DNA from: Synechococcus sp. CB0101
GTDB taxonomy: Bacteria; Cyanobacteriota; Cyanobacteriia; PCC-6307; Cyanobiaceae
Direction of reading: 5' to 3'
Length of the DNA stretch: 64,000 bases
Assembly (NCBI RefSeq): GCF_000179235.2
Contig: NZ_CP039373.1
Location: 558,032-622,031 of the forward strand
Positions 1 through 7,584 of the stretch are shown here, piece by piece. Each line of letters begins with the position of its first letter. The stretch's first letter is position 1. Below the pieces are notes generated by a model. The model saw only the letters and a list, made by a program, of their open reading frames with translations. It did no database searches and was not told where the DNA came from. Position numbers and translations under genes: made by a program.

Positions 1-24
1 GGGCCCTTCGGGGCCCTTTTTTTG
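1..24 (+). terminator. Rho-independent terminator of a gene left of the window
   Basis: A perfect six-base GGGCCC/GGGCCC stem closed by a TTCG tetraloop is followed directly by seven T residues. The T-run on the right makes it a plus-strand terminator, so it belongs to a gene ending before base 1. The gene to its right is on the other strand and converges on it. Confidence 0.85.
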
Positions 25-33
25 TGGGCAGCC

Positions 34-1008
34 TTAGGCGGTGAGGAGTCGGAGGCGGCCCGTGCGTCCATCCAGTTCCGCCTGGCGGCCTAGCGGCAGA
101 GCCAGGTTGGGCACGCCATGGCCCACGGGCAGCTGATGCACCAGGGGAACCCCCAGCGGCTTCAACCGCTCCAGAAGGATCTCGTCCATCGAGAAATCAC
201 CGGGCAGCACATCGTCTTCCGCCCAGCTGAACCGCCCGAGGCCGATCCCCGCAACACCCTCCAGCAATCCACTGCTGCGCCACTGGGTGAGCTGGCGATC
301 GATCCGATACGGCGCCTCGCCCGTGTCTTCCAGCACAAGGATTGCGCCCTTGAGCGGTGGCAACCAAGGCGTGCCAATCAGGCTGGTGGCGATGGTGAGA
401 TTGCTCACCACCAATGGCCCCTGGGCGACACCGTCCTGCACACCCACCCCCTGCAACGGCGCCACAGGGCGGTGCTCCAACAGATCCACCAGCCGCTGCC
501 ATTGGGCCGCCTCACCGCCAAACCAGCCGTGGATGCCTCCTGCACTGCCCGCGGCCCACTGGGCCAGCAACAGGGCCGAGCAATCGGAGAAGCCCACACA
601 CCAGCGGGACTGAGGCGGAATTGCCCAGCCCTGCTCCAGCACCCGGGCACTGCCCCAGCCGGCCCCCACATAAAAAAGGGCATCCACCTGTGGATCGAGC
701 CAGGCCTTGCGCCAAGCGGTGTCGCGATGCCGATCAGAGCCGGCAAACCAGCGCCAACGCTGCTGGAGCGCCGGTGAACGCACCAGCTCCCAGCCTTGGG
801 CCGTGCAGCGCCGACTCAGTTGATCCAGCCATGGATCGTTGGGATCGAGCCAGGTGCCCGGTGCCAAGGCAGCAATGCGGCTACCCGGCCGGAGGGCAGG
901 GGGGTACGGGCCGGCCGATCCTGGGCTGCGGGCCCAAGACAGGGAGCGGCTCGCCAGGGATCCACCAGCCAGGGCAAGACCCGCCTGCAGCAGCCGGCGT
1001 CGCCGCAT
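34..1008 (-). CDS. LD-carboxypeptidase, peptidase family S66 (LdcA-like)
   Basis: Serine peptidase of the family that removes the terminal D-Ala from the L-Lys/mDAP-D-Ala bond of muropeptides during peptidoglycan recycling. The 324 residues carry the family landmarks: GFSD with likely nucleophile Ser141, an LEDTGEAPYRID block with likely catalytic Glu231, and VGHGVPN with likely catalytic His297. The N-terminus reads MRRRRLLQAG followed by a hydrophobic stretch to about residue 20, resembling a twin-arginine signal; classical LdcA is cytoplasmic, so location is uncertain. It sits 7 bases after purQ on the same strand and may be co-transcribed with purS-purQ. Family assignment is firm; substrate is inferred. 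Confidence 0.88.
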   Translation of the reverse strand: MRRRRLLQAGLALAGGSLASRSLSWARSPGSAGPYPPALRPGSRIAALAPGTWLDPNDPWLDQLSRRCTAQGWELVRSPALQQRWRWFAGSDRHRDTAWRKAWLDPQVDALFYVGAGWGSARVLEQGWAIPPQSRWCVGFSDCSALLLAQWAAGSAGGIHGWFGGEAAQWQRLVDLLEHRPVAPLQGVGVQDGVAQGPLVVSNLTIATSLIGTPWLPPLKGAILVLEDTGEAPYRIDRQLTQWRSSGLLEGVAGIGLGRFSWAEDDVLPGDFSMDEILLERLKPLGVPLVHQLPVGHGVPNLALPLGRQAELDGRTGRLRLLTA

Positions 1009-1015
1009 CCCAGGC

Positions 1016-1669
1016 TCAGCCGATCAGGCTGGCCAACAGACGACGCCCATCCACACCGCCCGTGGCGGGATCACAAGCTCGCTCCGGGTGGGGCATCAGC
1101 CCGAGCACATTGCCCTTGGCATTGGTGAGCCCCGCCACATCACCCACCGAGCCGTTGGGGTTGCTGCAGTAGCGCAGCACCACCTGTCCCCCATCCTCCA
1201 ACTGCTGCAGCAGTGCAGGATCGGCCTGGTAGCGGCCCTCACCGTGGGCGATCGGGAAGTTCACCACTTCGCCGCTGCTGTAGCCCTGCAGACATGCGCA
1301 CTGGCCGGGCTCCACCCGCAGATCCGTGGGCTCACAGAGGAAGTGGAGCTTTTGGTTGCGCGTCAGTGCACCAGGCAGCAGGCCCATTTCCGTGAGCACT
1401 TGAAAGCCATTGCAGATGCCCAGCACCCGGCCGCCGCGCTCGGCGAAGGCTGCCACTTCCTGCAGCACCGGCGCAAAGCGAGCGATGGCCCCGCAACGCA
1501 GGTAATCGCCATAGCTGAAGCCGCCTGGGATCACCACCGCATCCAGCCCGCTCAGGTCACGCTCCTCATGCCAAAGGAAGCGCGTGGGAATGCCCAGGCA
1601 CCCCTGGGCAGCCCACTGCACATCCCGGTCGCAATTGGAACCGGGGAAGACCACAACACCGAGGCTCAT
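1016..1669 (-). CDS. purQ: Phosphoribosylformylglycinamidine synthase, glutaminase subunit PurQ
   Basis: Class I glutamine amidotransferase subunit that supplies ammonia to PurL for the FGAR to FGAM step of purine synthesis. The 217-residue length is normal for PurQ. The N-terminus [13 protein letters not shown] is typical, the nucleophile is Cys86 in GICNGFQ, and the His/Glu partners are His194 and Glu196 in MPHPE. It starts 2 bases after the purS stop, so purS and purQ are almost certainly one transcript. PurL is not in the window. Confidence 0.97.
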   Translation of the reverse strand: MSLGVVVFPGSNCDRDVQWAAQGCLGIPTRFLWHEERDLSGLDAVVIPGGFSYGDYLRCGAIARFAPVLQEVAAFAERGGRVLGICNGFQVLTEMGLLPGALTRNQKLHFLCEPTDLRVEPGQCACLQGYSSGEVVNFPIAHGEGRYQADPALLQQLEDGGQVVLRYCSNPNGSVGDVAGLTNAKGNVLGLMPHPERACDPATGGVDGRRLLASLIG

Positions 1670-1671
1670 CG

Positions 1672-1941
1672 TCAGGCTCCTGCGCTGTGGTCGTCCTTGA
1701 GCTCGAGGGTCCAGTTCTCGATCACCGGGTTCGCCAGCAGGCGATCGCTCAGCAACTCCAGCTGGGCGCGGGCGGTCTGAGCATCCGGCGCCTCCAGCTC
1801 CACCTCCACGGCCTTACCGATGCGCAGCTTGCTCACGCCATCCACGCCCAAGCGAGCTGCAGCAGCCCGAGTGGCCTCTCCGGCGGGATCCAACACCGAC
1901 GGCCTGAGGGACACCAACACGCGAGCGGAGAAGAGCGGCAC
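1672..1941 (-). CDS. purS: Phosphoribosylformylglycinamidine synthase subunit PurS
   Basis: Small subunit that bridges PurQ and PurL in the three-part FGAM synthase and helps channel ammonia. I place the start at the GTG at 1939-1941 ([19 protein letters not shown]), giving 89 residues, the expected size. A GGAG element lies a few bases upstream. The reading frame stays open for about 140 more codons, but that extension is antisense to the secreted-protein gene at 2036 and looks like no PurS sequence. The family core [17 protein letters not shown] and the ending [11 protein letters not shown] are clear. Confidence 0.95.
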   Translation of the reverse strand: MPLFSARVLVSLRPSVLDPAGEATRAAAARLGVDGVSKLRIGKAVEVELEAPDAQTARAQLELLSDRLLANPVIENWTLELKDDHSAGA

Positions 1942-2035
1942 CTGAGCTCCACGAGGATTGTTAAATCTTGGCAGGCCGACTGCCACACCCCCTTGTGCAT
2001 GGTCACGGTGGAGGTAGTTCCCGCCTGGTCGGCCC

Positions 2036-2389
2036 GTGCTGCATCGCCGCCTCACCCAGCGCATCTGCCCAGGCTGGTTGGCAGCGGGATTGCTCGTGCC
2101 TTGGCTCGGACTCACAGCCGCCCACGCCGAACCCAAGCTGAGCCTGCCGGTGGAGTGCCAGCTCGCGCAGGGACCGTGGCAGCCCTGCACCCTCACGATT
2201 GAGCAGGTGGGTGAGCACTGGTGGCTGCAGGTGGGCTCCCAGACCCTGGTGTTCCGCAGCAATGGCCGCGGTGAAATAACCCTGCGCGATCCCGCGGGCA
2301 TCACGAAAACAGTGCAGCCGGTGTGGACGGCCCAACGGGCCCTCTGCTGGGACGGGGTCTGCACCAAGGGCGACTTCCCCCTGGATTAA
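2036..2389 (+). CDS. Small secreted hypothetical protein
   Basis: This 117-residue protein starts at a GTG. Residues 1 to about 31 form a signal peptide: positive MLHRRLTQR, a hydrophobic core, and a likely cleavage site after AHA. The mature part is short and Trp-rich with three Cys (in VECQLAQGPWQPC and LCWDGVC) and mainly beta-like sequence, suggesting a periplasmic or lumenal protein. I do not recognise a named family. It is divergent from purS across about 94 bases and converges with cobW. It is real on the strength of the signal peptide and its occupying the space between two well-defined genes. Confidence 0.72.
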   Translation: MLHRRLTQRICPGWLAAGLLVPWLGLTAAHAEPKLSLPVECQLAQGPWQPCTLTIEQVGEHWWLQVGSQTLVFRSNGRGEITLRDPAGITKTVQPVWTAQRALCWDGVCTKGDFPLD

Positions 2390-2412
2390 CCACTGAGCAC
2401 CCCGGCGCAGCG

Positions 2413-3468
2413 TTACGCCTGAAGGGCTTGCTTTAGGGCAGCACCATCCACCGACAACCCGAGCGCCACCACTTCGAGGCCATCCGCCGCAGGCCGCTCA
2501 GCCGGGGCCTGGCTGTCAAACCAACATTCGATCCGTGGACCCACGGCCTGGATCTGCAGGGGATGACGCTTGCCGGGCAACCAGGCACGGCCCTTCAGGC
2601 GCAGCAGCTGTTGCGATCGAATCTGCGCATCGAGAGCTGCCTCCAGTTGGCTGCGCTCGAAGGCACCCTCCAACCGAATCACCGCTGATTGCATCGCCAC
2701 ATGGCTGTGGTCGTGGTGGTCGTGGTCGTGGTCGTGGTCGTCATGGTCATGCGAGCCGTGGTCCCCATGGTCTTCACGCTCCAGCCCCAACAACAACGCC
2801 GCCGGCACCTCACCGCGTTGCATCGGCAGCACCGACACCCCTGGGCGAGCCTGGGCTGTGATCTGGGCCGTAATCGCTTCGATTTGATCGGCCTGCAACC
2901 GGTCAGCGCGGCTCACCAACACCAGATCAGCCGCATCCAGCTGATCGTGAAACAGCTCCTCGATGGTGCTGAGGTGATCGAGGTTGGGATCGGCCAGGCG
3001 CTGCGCCTCGAGGGCCGTGGGATCTCCCACCACGCTGCCGGCAGCAAGGGCCTCACCATCCACCACCGTGATCACGCCGCTCACACGGGTGCGGGTGCGG
3101 ATTTCAGGCCAACCAAAGGCCTGCACCAGCGGCACCGGCAGGGCCAAACCACTGGTTTCCACAACGATCCCATCGAGTTGATCGGCGCGCTCCAGCAGCA
3201 CCTGCATCGTGGGCAGAAACTCGTCCTGCACCGTGCAGCAAAGGCAGCCGTTAGCGAGCTCCACCACGCGGCCATCGAGCTCCTCCTCCGGGCAGAAGCC
3301 GCAGCTGCGGATCAGATCGCCATCGATCCCCACCTCGCCGAATTCGTTGACAAGAACGGCGAGGCGCAATCCGCTGTTCAGCAGCAGCTGGCGGAGCAGC
3401 GTGGATTTACCCGCGCCCAGAAAGCCCGTCACCACGGTGACCGGCAAGCGCCGATGGGTTGCAGGCAT
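2413..3468 (-). CDS. CobW/COG0523-family GTPase, metal chaperone
   Basis: G3E-family GTPase thought to deliver a metal ion to a target protein or pathway. Visible features: P-loop GFLGAGKST (residues 15-23), a CGFC pair at 56-59, the family metal motif GCLCC (Cys 75, 77, 78), SRAD in place of the usual NKxD (about 186-189), a His/Asp-rich metal-binding stretch at about 233-256, and a CobW C-terminal domain from about 262 to 351. It begins 1 base after the hupE-like gene and so lies in the same cobalamin-riboswitch operon. That context favours cobalt/B12 as its cargo, but zinc or nickel cannot be excluded from sequence alone. Confidence 0.93.
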   Translation of the reverse strand: MPATHRRLPVTVVTGFLGAGKSTLLRQLLLNSGLRLAVLVNEFGEVGIDGDLIRSCGFCPEEELDGRVVELANGCLCCTVQDEFLPTMQVLLERADQLDGIVVETSGLALPVPLVQAFGWPEIRTRTRVSGVITVVDGEALAAGSVVGDPTALEAQRLADPNLDHLSTIEELFHDQLDAADLVLVSRADRLQADQIEAITAQITAQARPGVSVLPMQRGEVPAALLLGLEREDHGDHGSHDHDDHDHDHDHHDHSHVAMQSAVIRLEGAFERSQLEAALDAQIRSQQLLRLKGRAWLPGKRHPLQIQAVGPRIECWFDSQAPAERPAADGLEVVALGLSVDGAALKQALQA

Positions 3469-3469
3469 C

Positions 3470-4057
3470 TCAGGCGACCAGAGTGGTCCAGCTGAAGGCG
3501 GCGCCGATGCCGATCAAGGTTCCCGCCAGCAGAGTGCGCGTCTGAACATTGAGCTGTTGCGCAACGCCTCGCAGGCTGAGCAGCGCCAGCAGCAGGGCTC
3601 CCTGGCTCAGCAACAGGCCGAGGAGATAGGTGGCGATGGGGGTGCTCTCCCAACCGATCACAGAACCGCTGAGCACGTAGCCATGCAGCGCAAAGGCCGG
3701 GAGCAGCAGGCCCTGGGGCAAGCGGCCCAGCACCACCAGGCCTTCCACAACCAACGTGAGCGACACCAACAGCTCAGCCGCCGGCAAACCGGGCCAGATC
3801 AGACCCAGGGAACTGCCTGCGAGCCCCACGGCGAGCAGGGTGATCATCCAGCGGCCGGAGCGCTGCAGACCCACCAGGGCGAGGGCCACCAAAAACAGCA
3901 GGTGATCGGGGCCGAGCAGGGGGTGGGCCAGACCGCTGATCAAACCGGTGAAGGCACTGGGCACCAACTGCATGCCCTCCATCGGATGGTGAGCCAAGGC
4001 AGGCCCTGCCACCAGAAGAGCCAGGGCGCCGGCAACCGGCATGAGGCGGTGAAACAT
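3470..4057 (-). CDS. HupE/UreJ-family permease, likely cobalt uptake
   Basis: A 195-residue integral membrane protein with a cleavable-looking N-terminus (ending GPALA) followed by HHPMEGM, about six hydrophobic helices, and the family signature HPLLGPDHLLF. HupE/UreJ proteins move nickel or cobalt. Its leader contains a cobalamin riboswitch, which by analogy with other riboswitch-controlled HupE proteins points to cobalt uptake for B12. The next gene is a CobW GTPase, 1 base downstream. The AGG ribosome-binding element lies inside a small hairpin between the riboswitch and the ATG. Substrate is inferred from regulation, not sequence. Confidence 0.92.
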   Translation of the reverse strand: MFHRLMPVAGALALLVAGPALAHHPMEGMQLVPSAFTGLISGLAHPLLGPDHLLFLVALALVGLQRSGRWMITLLAVGLAGSSLGLIWPGLPAAELLVSLTLVVEGLVVLGRLPQGLLLPAFALHGYVLSGSVIGWESTPIATYLLGLLLSQGALLLALLSLRGVAQQLNVQTRTLLAGTLIGIGAAFSWTTLVA

Positions 4058-4062
4058 GTCTG

Positions 4063-4083
4063 AACCTGATCCGCGTCAGGGTT
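4063..4083 (-). promoter_or_regulatory. Hairpin covering the hupE ribosome-binding site
   Basis: On the minus strand CCTGA and TCAGG pair around a six-base loop, with flanking AA/TT able to extend the stem. The AGG of the second arm sits 8 bases before the ATG at 4057. This is suited to translational control by the riboswitch just upstream: the stem would hide the ribosome-binding site when B12 is bound. Confidence 0.5.
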
Positions 4084-4095
4084 GAGGGAGCGAAA

Positions 4096-4225
4096 ACCGG
4101 CGGGCGTTCTGACTGCGAACCAGACCCAGGGAGCCGGCTCGATCACAGCTGCGGGACAGCGCCGGATTCACACCGGTCTTTCCCCGTTTCCTCTTCGGGT
4201 TGATCCCCCGAAGAACCGACGCCAT
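4096..4225 (-). ncRNA. Cobalamin (B12) riboswitch
   Basis: Read on the minus strand the leader holds the conserved cobalamin-aptamer core: GGGAAAGACCGGTGTGAATC, then CCGGCGCTGTCCCGCAGC and TGTGA, ending in a B12-box-like segment AGTCAGAACGCCCGCCGG (about 4097-4115). These are the diagnostic blocks of the class. A 5' stem-loop with arms CTTCGGG and CCCGAAG (4197-4216 region) precedes the core. It controls the HupE-like permease and CobW genes, presumably shutting them off when adenosylcobalamin is plentiful. Exact ends are approximate. Confidence 0.93.
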
Positions 4226-4226
4226 C

Positions 4227-4232
4227 AATGTA
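4227..4232 (-). promoter_or_regulatory. Candidate -10 element for the riboswitch operon
   Basis: TACATT on the minus strand lies just before the 5' edge of the riboswitch, placing transcription start near 4220, where the aptamer begins. No good -35 hexamer is visible, so the call rests on position and a TAnnnT match. Confidence 0.35.
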
Positions 4233-4265
4233 GTGGGTCCGTGAAGTGGGGCTTTCGTTGGGTGA

Positions 4266-4778
4266 TCAGCGGCAGTTGAGGCTGTCGCGAGTGTTCACGC
4301 CCGTGCGTGCGTTCGTGCCGCCGGCTCGCTCGCAGAGCGCCTTTTGTTGGGGCAGATCCAGCACCGCATCAGTGAAGTCGGCGCCGTCGATCACCGAGCC
4401 CGCAAATTTGCTATTCATCAACATCGCGTTGCGAAGCACCGCGTCGCTGAGATCCGCGTTGTCAAAGCGGCTGGCGAAGGCCACAGCGTCTTCCAGGTCT
4501 GCGGCATGCAAATTGGCGCCCTGCAGGTTGGCGGTGTTGAACACGGCGCCGCGCAAGTCGCTTTCGCTGAAATCAAAACCTTCGAGGTTGGCCTTGAGAA
4601 ATTCCTGCTGCTGCAGGTTCCGGCCATGCATGTCGGGCTGGAGGTCTTGAACGCTGCGCTGCCCGCGCAATTCAGGCGCCGTGATCGCAGCGGCGCTCTG
4701 GCACCACAACAGCAGGGGGAGCACCAGCACAAATGCCGCCCGCAGCGCGTCAGCCAGGAAGCGTGGAAGCGGCAACAC
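4266..4778 (-). CDS. Thylakoid-lumen-type pentapeptide repeat protein
   Basis: About 170 residues from a GTG at 4776-4778 (MLPLPRFLADALRA). Residues 1-31 form a signal or transit segment with a hydrophobic core ending QSAAA, so export to the lumen or periplasm is likely. Residues about 45-135 are tandem A(D/N)LXX pentapeptides (for example LEGFDFSESDLRGAVFN), which fold as a right-handed quadrilateral beta helix. The tail LPQQKALCERAGG...TRDSLNC carries the paired Cys common in cyanobacterial and chloroplast lumenal members. A longer frame exists upstream but runs into the start of the divergent gene at 4834. Function unknown; no enzyme motif. Confidence 0.82.
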   Translation of the reverse strand: MLPLPRFLADALRAAFVLVLPLLLWCQSAAAITAPELRGQRSVQDLQPDMHGRNLQQQEFLKANLEGFDFSESDLRGAVFNTANLQGANLHAADLEDAVAFASRFDNADLSDAVLRNAMLMNSKFAGSVIDGADFTDAVLDLPQQKALCERAGGTNARTGVNTRDSLNCR

Positions 4779-4833
4779 GGCAGCACTACGTTGGGCAGCC
4801 AAGTTATTGCAGGCAGCCGCCGCAGCGCGATCG

Positions 4834-5478
4834 ATGAGCAAGACCCTGCGAGTGGTGGTGCCGCCCCATCCCCTAATCGGCCACTGGCTCACCCTGCTGC
4901 GCGATCGCGAAACCCCGCAGGCGCTGTTCAACACCGCCATGGCGGAACTGGGGCGTTGGCTCACCTACGAGGCGATGCGCGATTGGATTCCCTATCAACG
5001 GGTGCAGGTGCAAACGCCGCTGGCGAGCACTGAGGGCACGGTGGTGGATTGGTCGGTGCCGATGTTGGCCATCCCTCTGCTTCGCGGCGGACTGTCGCTC
5101 TGGGAGGGAGCACGGCCGGTGGTGCCCAGTGCATCCGTGGCCCATGTGGGCGTGAGCGAGGGCGAGGGAGCCGCACTGTGGTGCAACACCCTGCCTGAGG
5201 CGATCCCAGCGCGAGCCGGGGTTCTGGTGTTTGCCCCGCAAGTGGCCGGTGGCCAGGATTTAATACGCGTGCTCGAGCTCCTGGAGCAGCGAGGCGTGAG
5301 CGGCGTGCAACTGAGAGTGATCACAGCTCTCACCGCTAGCCCTGGCCTCAAGCAACTGGGCGAGCGCTACGAAGACCTCACCATCTACACCTCCTGCATC
5401 GACGCGGAACTCGATGAAAGCGGCCGGATCCTGCCGGGCTTCGGTGACGCGGAACAACGCCTCTATGGCCTGGGCTAG
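4834..5478 (+). CDS. Uracil phosphoribosyltransferase-like protein with altered PRPP loop
   Basis: 214 residues from the ATG at 4834 (MSKTLRVVVPPHPL). It aligns by eye to UPRTase along its length: HPLIGHWLTLLRDRETP, LTYEAMRDW, IPLLRGGLSLWEG, YTSCIDAELDESG and the uracil-binding ending LPGFGDAEQRLYG. The PRPP-binding loop is not canonical. Where UPRTases have DPMLATGGS this protein has APQVAGGQD, losing the acidic residue and the TGGS. It may therefore be a weak or repurposed enzyme, or bind another ligand. It is divergent from the pentapeptide gene. A 153-base in-frame extension upstream is excluded because it overlaps that gene and has no UPRTase similarity. Confidence 0.85.
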   Translation: MSKTLRVVVPPHPLIGHWLTLLRDRETPQALFNTAMAELGRWLTYEAMRDWIPYQRVQVQTPLASTEGTVVDWSVPMLAIPLLRGGLSLWEGARPVVPSASVAHVGVSEGEGAALWCNTLPEAIPARAGVLVFAPQVAGGQDLIRVLELLEQRGVSGVQLRVITALTASPGLKQLGERYEDLTIYTSCIDAELDESGRILPGFGDAEQRLYGLG

Positions 5479-5522
5479 CCGAAGTTCGTAGGCTGAGCAC
5501 ACTGCATTTAGGCAACGGCGCG

Positions 5523-5819
5523 ATGGCCAACCGAGACAGCGGTTCCGGCTCCCTGGGCACCCTGCTGGCCGGTGCCCTGATTGGTGCAGCTGGCCTCGGG
5601 TGGTGGCTGCTCTCAGAAGCGGAGCGCCGCCGCGATCAGCATCGCCAGGCCCGCAGCCTGCGGATCAATCGCCTCTCCTGGAAAGAAGACGAGGCCGTGG
5701 ACCCCAAGAGCAGCCAGAGGCCCCTCCGAGAAACCGAACTGCAAGACAAGGTGCATGAGCTCAATCAGGCCATCGAAGACGTGCGCCGCCAGCTGGAGAG
5801 CATGAGCACCCAGGGCTGA
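5523..5819 (+). CDS. Small membrane-anchored coiled-coil hypothetical protein
   Basis: 98 residues. A Gly/Ser-rich N-terminus leads into one hydrophobic helix (about residues 12-30, [19 protein letters not shown]). A strongly charged segment follows ([16 protein letters not shown]), and the C-terminal third has heptad spacing ([22 protein letters not shown]) that should form a coiled coil. The topology suggests a membrane-tethered scaffold or assembly factor. I do not recognise a named family. It lies between the UPRTase-like gene and ilvD on the same strand. Confidence 0.7.
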   Translation: MANRDSGSGSLGTLLAGALIGAAGLGWWLLSEAERRRDQHRQARSLRINRLSWKEDEAVDPKSSQRPLRETELQDKVHELNQAIEDVRRQLESMSTQG

Positions 5820-5872
5820 GCCGTTTCTGGCCAGGCCGCTCGGTAGGTTGCTGCTACGACACTGCCGTAGCC

Positions 5873-7564
5873 ATGCTTCGCTCCGCCGCGATCACCCAGG
5901 GCATTCAGCGCTCCCCCAACCGCGCCATGCTTCGGGCGGTTGGTTTCGGTGACGGCGACTTCAGCAAGCCGATCATCGGCATCGCCAACGGCTACAGCAC
6001 GATCACGCCGTGCAACCTGGGCCTGAACGACCTGGCCCGCCGCGCCGAGGAGGCCGCCCATGCGGCCGGCGCGATGCCCCAGATGTTCGGCACGATCACG
6101 GTGAGTGATGGCATCTCGATGGGCACCGAGGGGATGAAGTACTCCCTGGTGAGCCGTGAGGTGATCGCCGATTCGATCGAAACCGCCGTCAACGGCCAGA
6201 GCATGGATGCTCTGCTGGCCATCGGCGGCTGCGACAAGAACATGCCCGGCGCCATGCTCGCCATGGCCCGCATGAACATCCCCTCGATCTTTGTGTACGG
6301 GGGCACGATCAAGCCGGGCAAGCTCGGCGCCTGCGATCTCACGGTGGTGAGCGCCTTTGAGGCGGTGGGTCAGTACAGCGGCGGCAAGATCGACGAGCAG
6401 GAGCTCACCGCGATCGAAAAGAACGCCTGCCCCGGCGCCGGCAGCTGCGGCGGCATGTTCACCGCCAACACGATGAGTGCTGCCTTCGAAACGATGGGCC
6501 TGAGCCTGCCCTACAGCTCCACGATGGCGGCCGAAGATCCCGAAAAAGCCGATAGCGCCGCCCGCAGCGCGGAGGTGCTGTCTGAGGCGATCAAGGCCAA
6601 CATCCTTCCCCGCGACCTGATGACCCGCGAGGCCTTTGAAAACGCCATCAGCGTGATCATGGCCGTGGGGGGCTCCACCAACTCGGTGCTGCACCTGCTC
6701 GCCGTGGCCCGCACCGCCGGCGTTGACCTCTCGATCGATGACTTCGAGACCATTCGCCAGCGGGTGCCTGTGATCTGCGATCTCAAGCCCAGCGGCCGCT
6801 ACGTGACCGTGGACCTGCATCAGGCCGGTGGCATCCCCCAGGTGATGAAGCTCCTGCTGGATGCCGGCCTGCTCCACGGCAACTGCCAAACGATCGAAGG
6901 CAAAACCCTCAAGCAGGTGCTCGCCGATGTGCCCTCAGTGCCCCCCGCTGGGCAAGACGTGATTCGCCCTCTGAGCAATCCGCTTTATGCCAAGGGCCAC
7001 CTGGCCATCCTCAAGGGCAACCTCGCTGAAGAAGGCGCCGTGGCCAAGATCAGCGGTGTGAAGAACCCGGTGATCACCGGCCCCGCGCGCGTGTTTGAAA
7101 GCGAGGAAACCTGCCTCGCCGCCATTCTCGACAAGCAGATCAACCCTGGCGACGTGGTGGTGGTGCGCCAAGAAGGCCCCGTTGGCGGCCCCGGCATGCG
7201 TGAAATGCTCAGCCCCACCGCCGCGATCGTGGGCCAGGGCCTTCTGGATTCCGTGGCGCTGATCACCGATGGCCGCTTCTCCGGAGGCTCCTTCGGTCTG
7301 GTGGTGGGTCATGTGGCACCGGAAGCCGCCGTGGGCGGCATGATCGGCCTGGTGGAAGAGGGCGACAGCATCACGGTGGATGCCAACCAACTGCTGATCC
7401 AGCTCAACGTGGAGGAGGCCGAGTTGGCCAAGCGCCGCGCCGCCTGGACCAGGCCCGAACCCCGCTACCGCACCGGTGTGCTCGGCAAATACGCCCGTTT
7501 GGTGAGCTCCAGCAGCAAGGGCGCCGTCACCGATCAGGCTGAACTCAGCGCCAACCATGATTAA
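5873..7564 (+). CDS. ilvD: Dihydroxy-acid dehydratase
   Basis: Iron-sulfur dehydratase of valine, leucine and isoleucine synthesis, converting dihydroxy acids to 2-keto acids. The 563 residues match the usual length. The cluster ligands are visible: Cys47 (STITPCNLG), Cys120 (GGCDKNMPG) and Cys192 (GAGSCGGMF). The C-terminal block [21 protein letters not shown] is diagnostic. Three such Cys are compatible with a [2Fe-2S] or [4Fe-4S] enzyme. The start at [14 protein letters not shown] is standard for cyanobacterial IlvD. The gene stands alone on the plus strand. Confidence 0.98.
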   Translation: MLRSAAITQGIQRSPNRAMLRAVGFGDGDFSKPIIGIANGYSTITPCNLGLNDLARRAEEAAHAAGAMPQMFGTITVSDGISMGTEGMKYSLVSREVIADSIETAVNGQSMDALLAIGGCDKNMPGAMLAMARMNIPSIFVYGGTIKPGKLGACDLTVVSAFEAVGQYSGGKIDEQELTAIEKNACPGAGSCGGMFTANTMSAAFETMGLSLPYSSTMAAEDPEKADSAARSAEVLSEAIKANILPRDLMTREAFENAISVIMAVGGSTNSVLHLLAVARTAGVDLSIDDFETIRQRVPVICDLKPSGRYVTVDLHQAGGIPQVMKLLLDAGLLHGNCQTIEGKTLKQVLADVPSVPPAGQDVIRPLSNPLYAKGHLAILKGNLAEEGAVAKISGVKNPVITGPARVFESEETCLAAILDKQINPGDVVVVRQEGPVGGPGMREMLSPTAAIVGQGLLDSVALITDGRFSGGSFGLVVGHVAPEAAVGGMIGLVEEGDSITVDANQLLIQLNVEEAELAKRRAAWTRPEPRYRTGVLGKYARLVSSSSKGAVTDQAELSANHD

Positions 7565-7584
7565 CGCTGTGCCGAGCTGAACCC

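Noticed and set aside
1942-2367. Long N-terminal extension of the purS frame
   Set aside because: It is antisense to the secreted-protein gene and shows no PurS similarity; the GTG at 1941 gives the normal 89 residues.
4061-4090. Plus-strand sequence resembling the 3' part of a TPP riboswitch (GAACCTGATCCGCG)
   Set aside because: No matching 5' Thi-box CTGAGA core is present on the plus strand, and the same bases belong to the hairpin after the minus-strand cobalamin riboswitch.
5765-6889. 374-codon minus-strand frame over ilvD
   Set aside because: His/Gly/Ala-rich shadow of a high-G+C gene, with no domain character.
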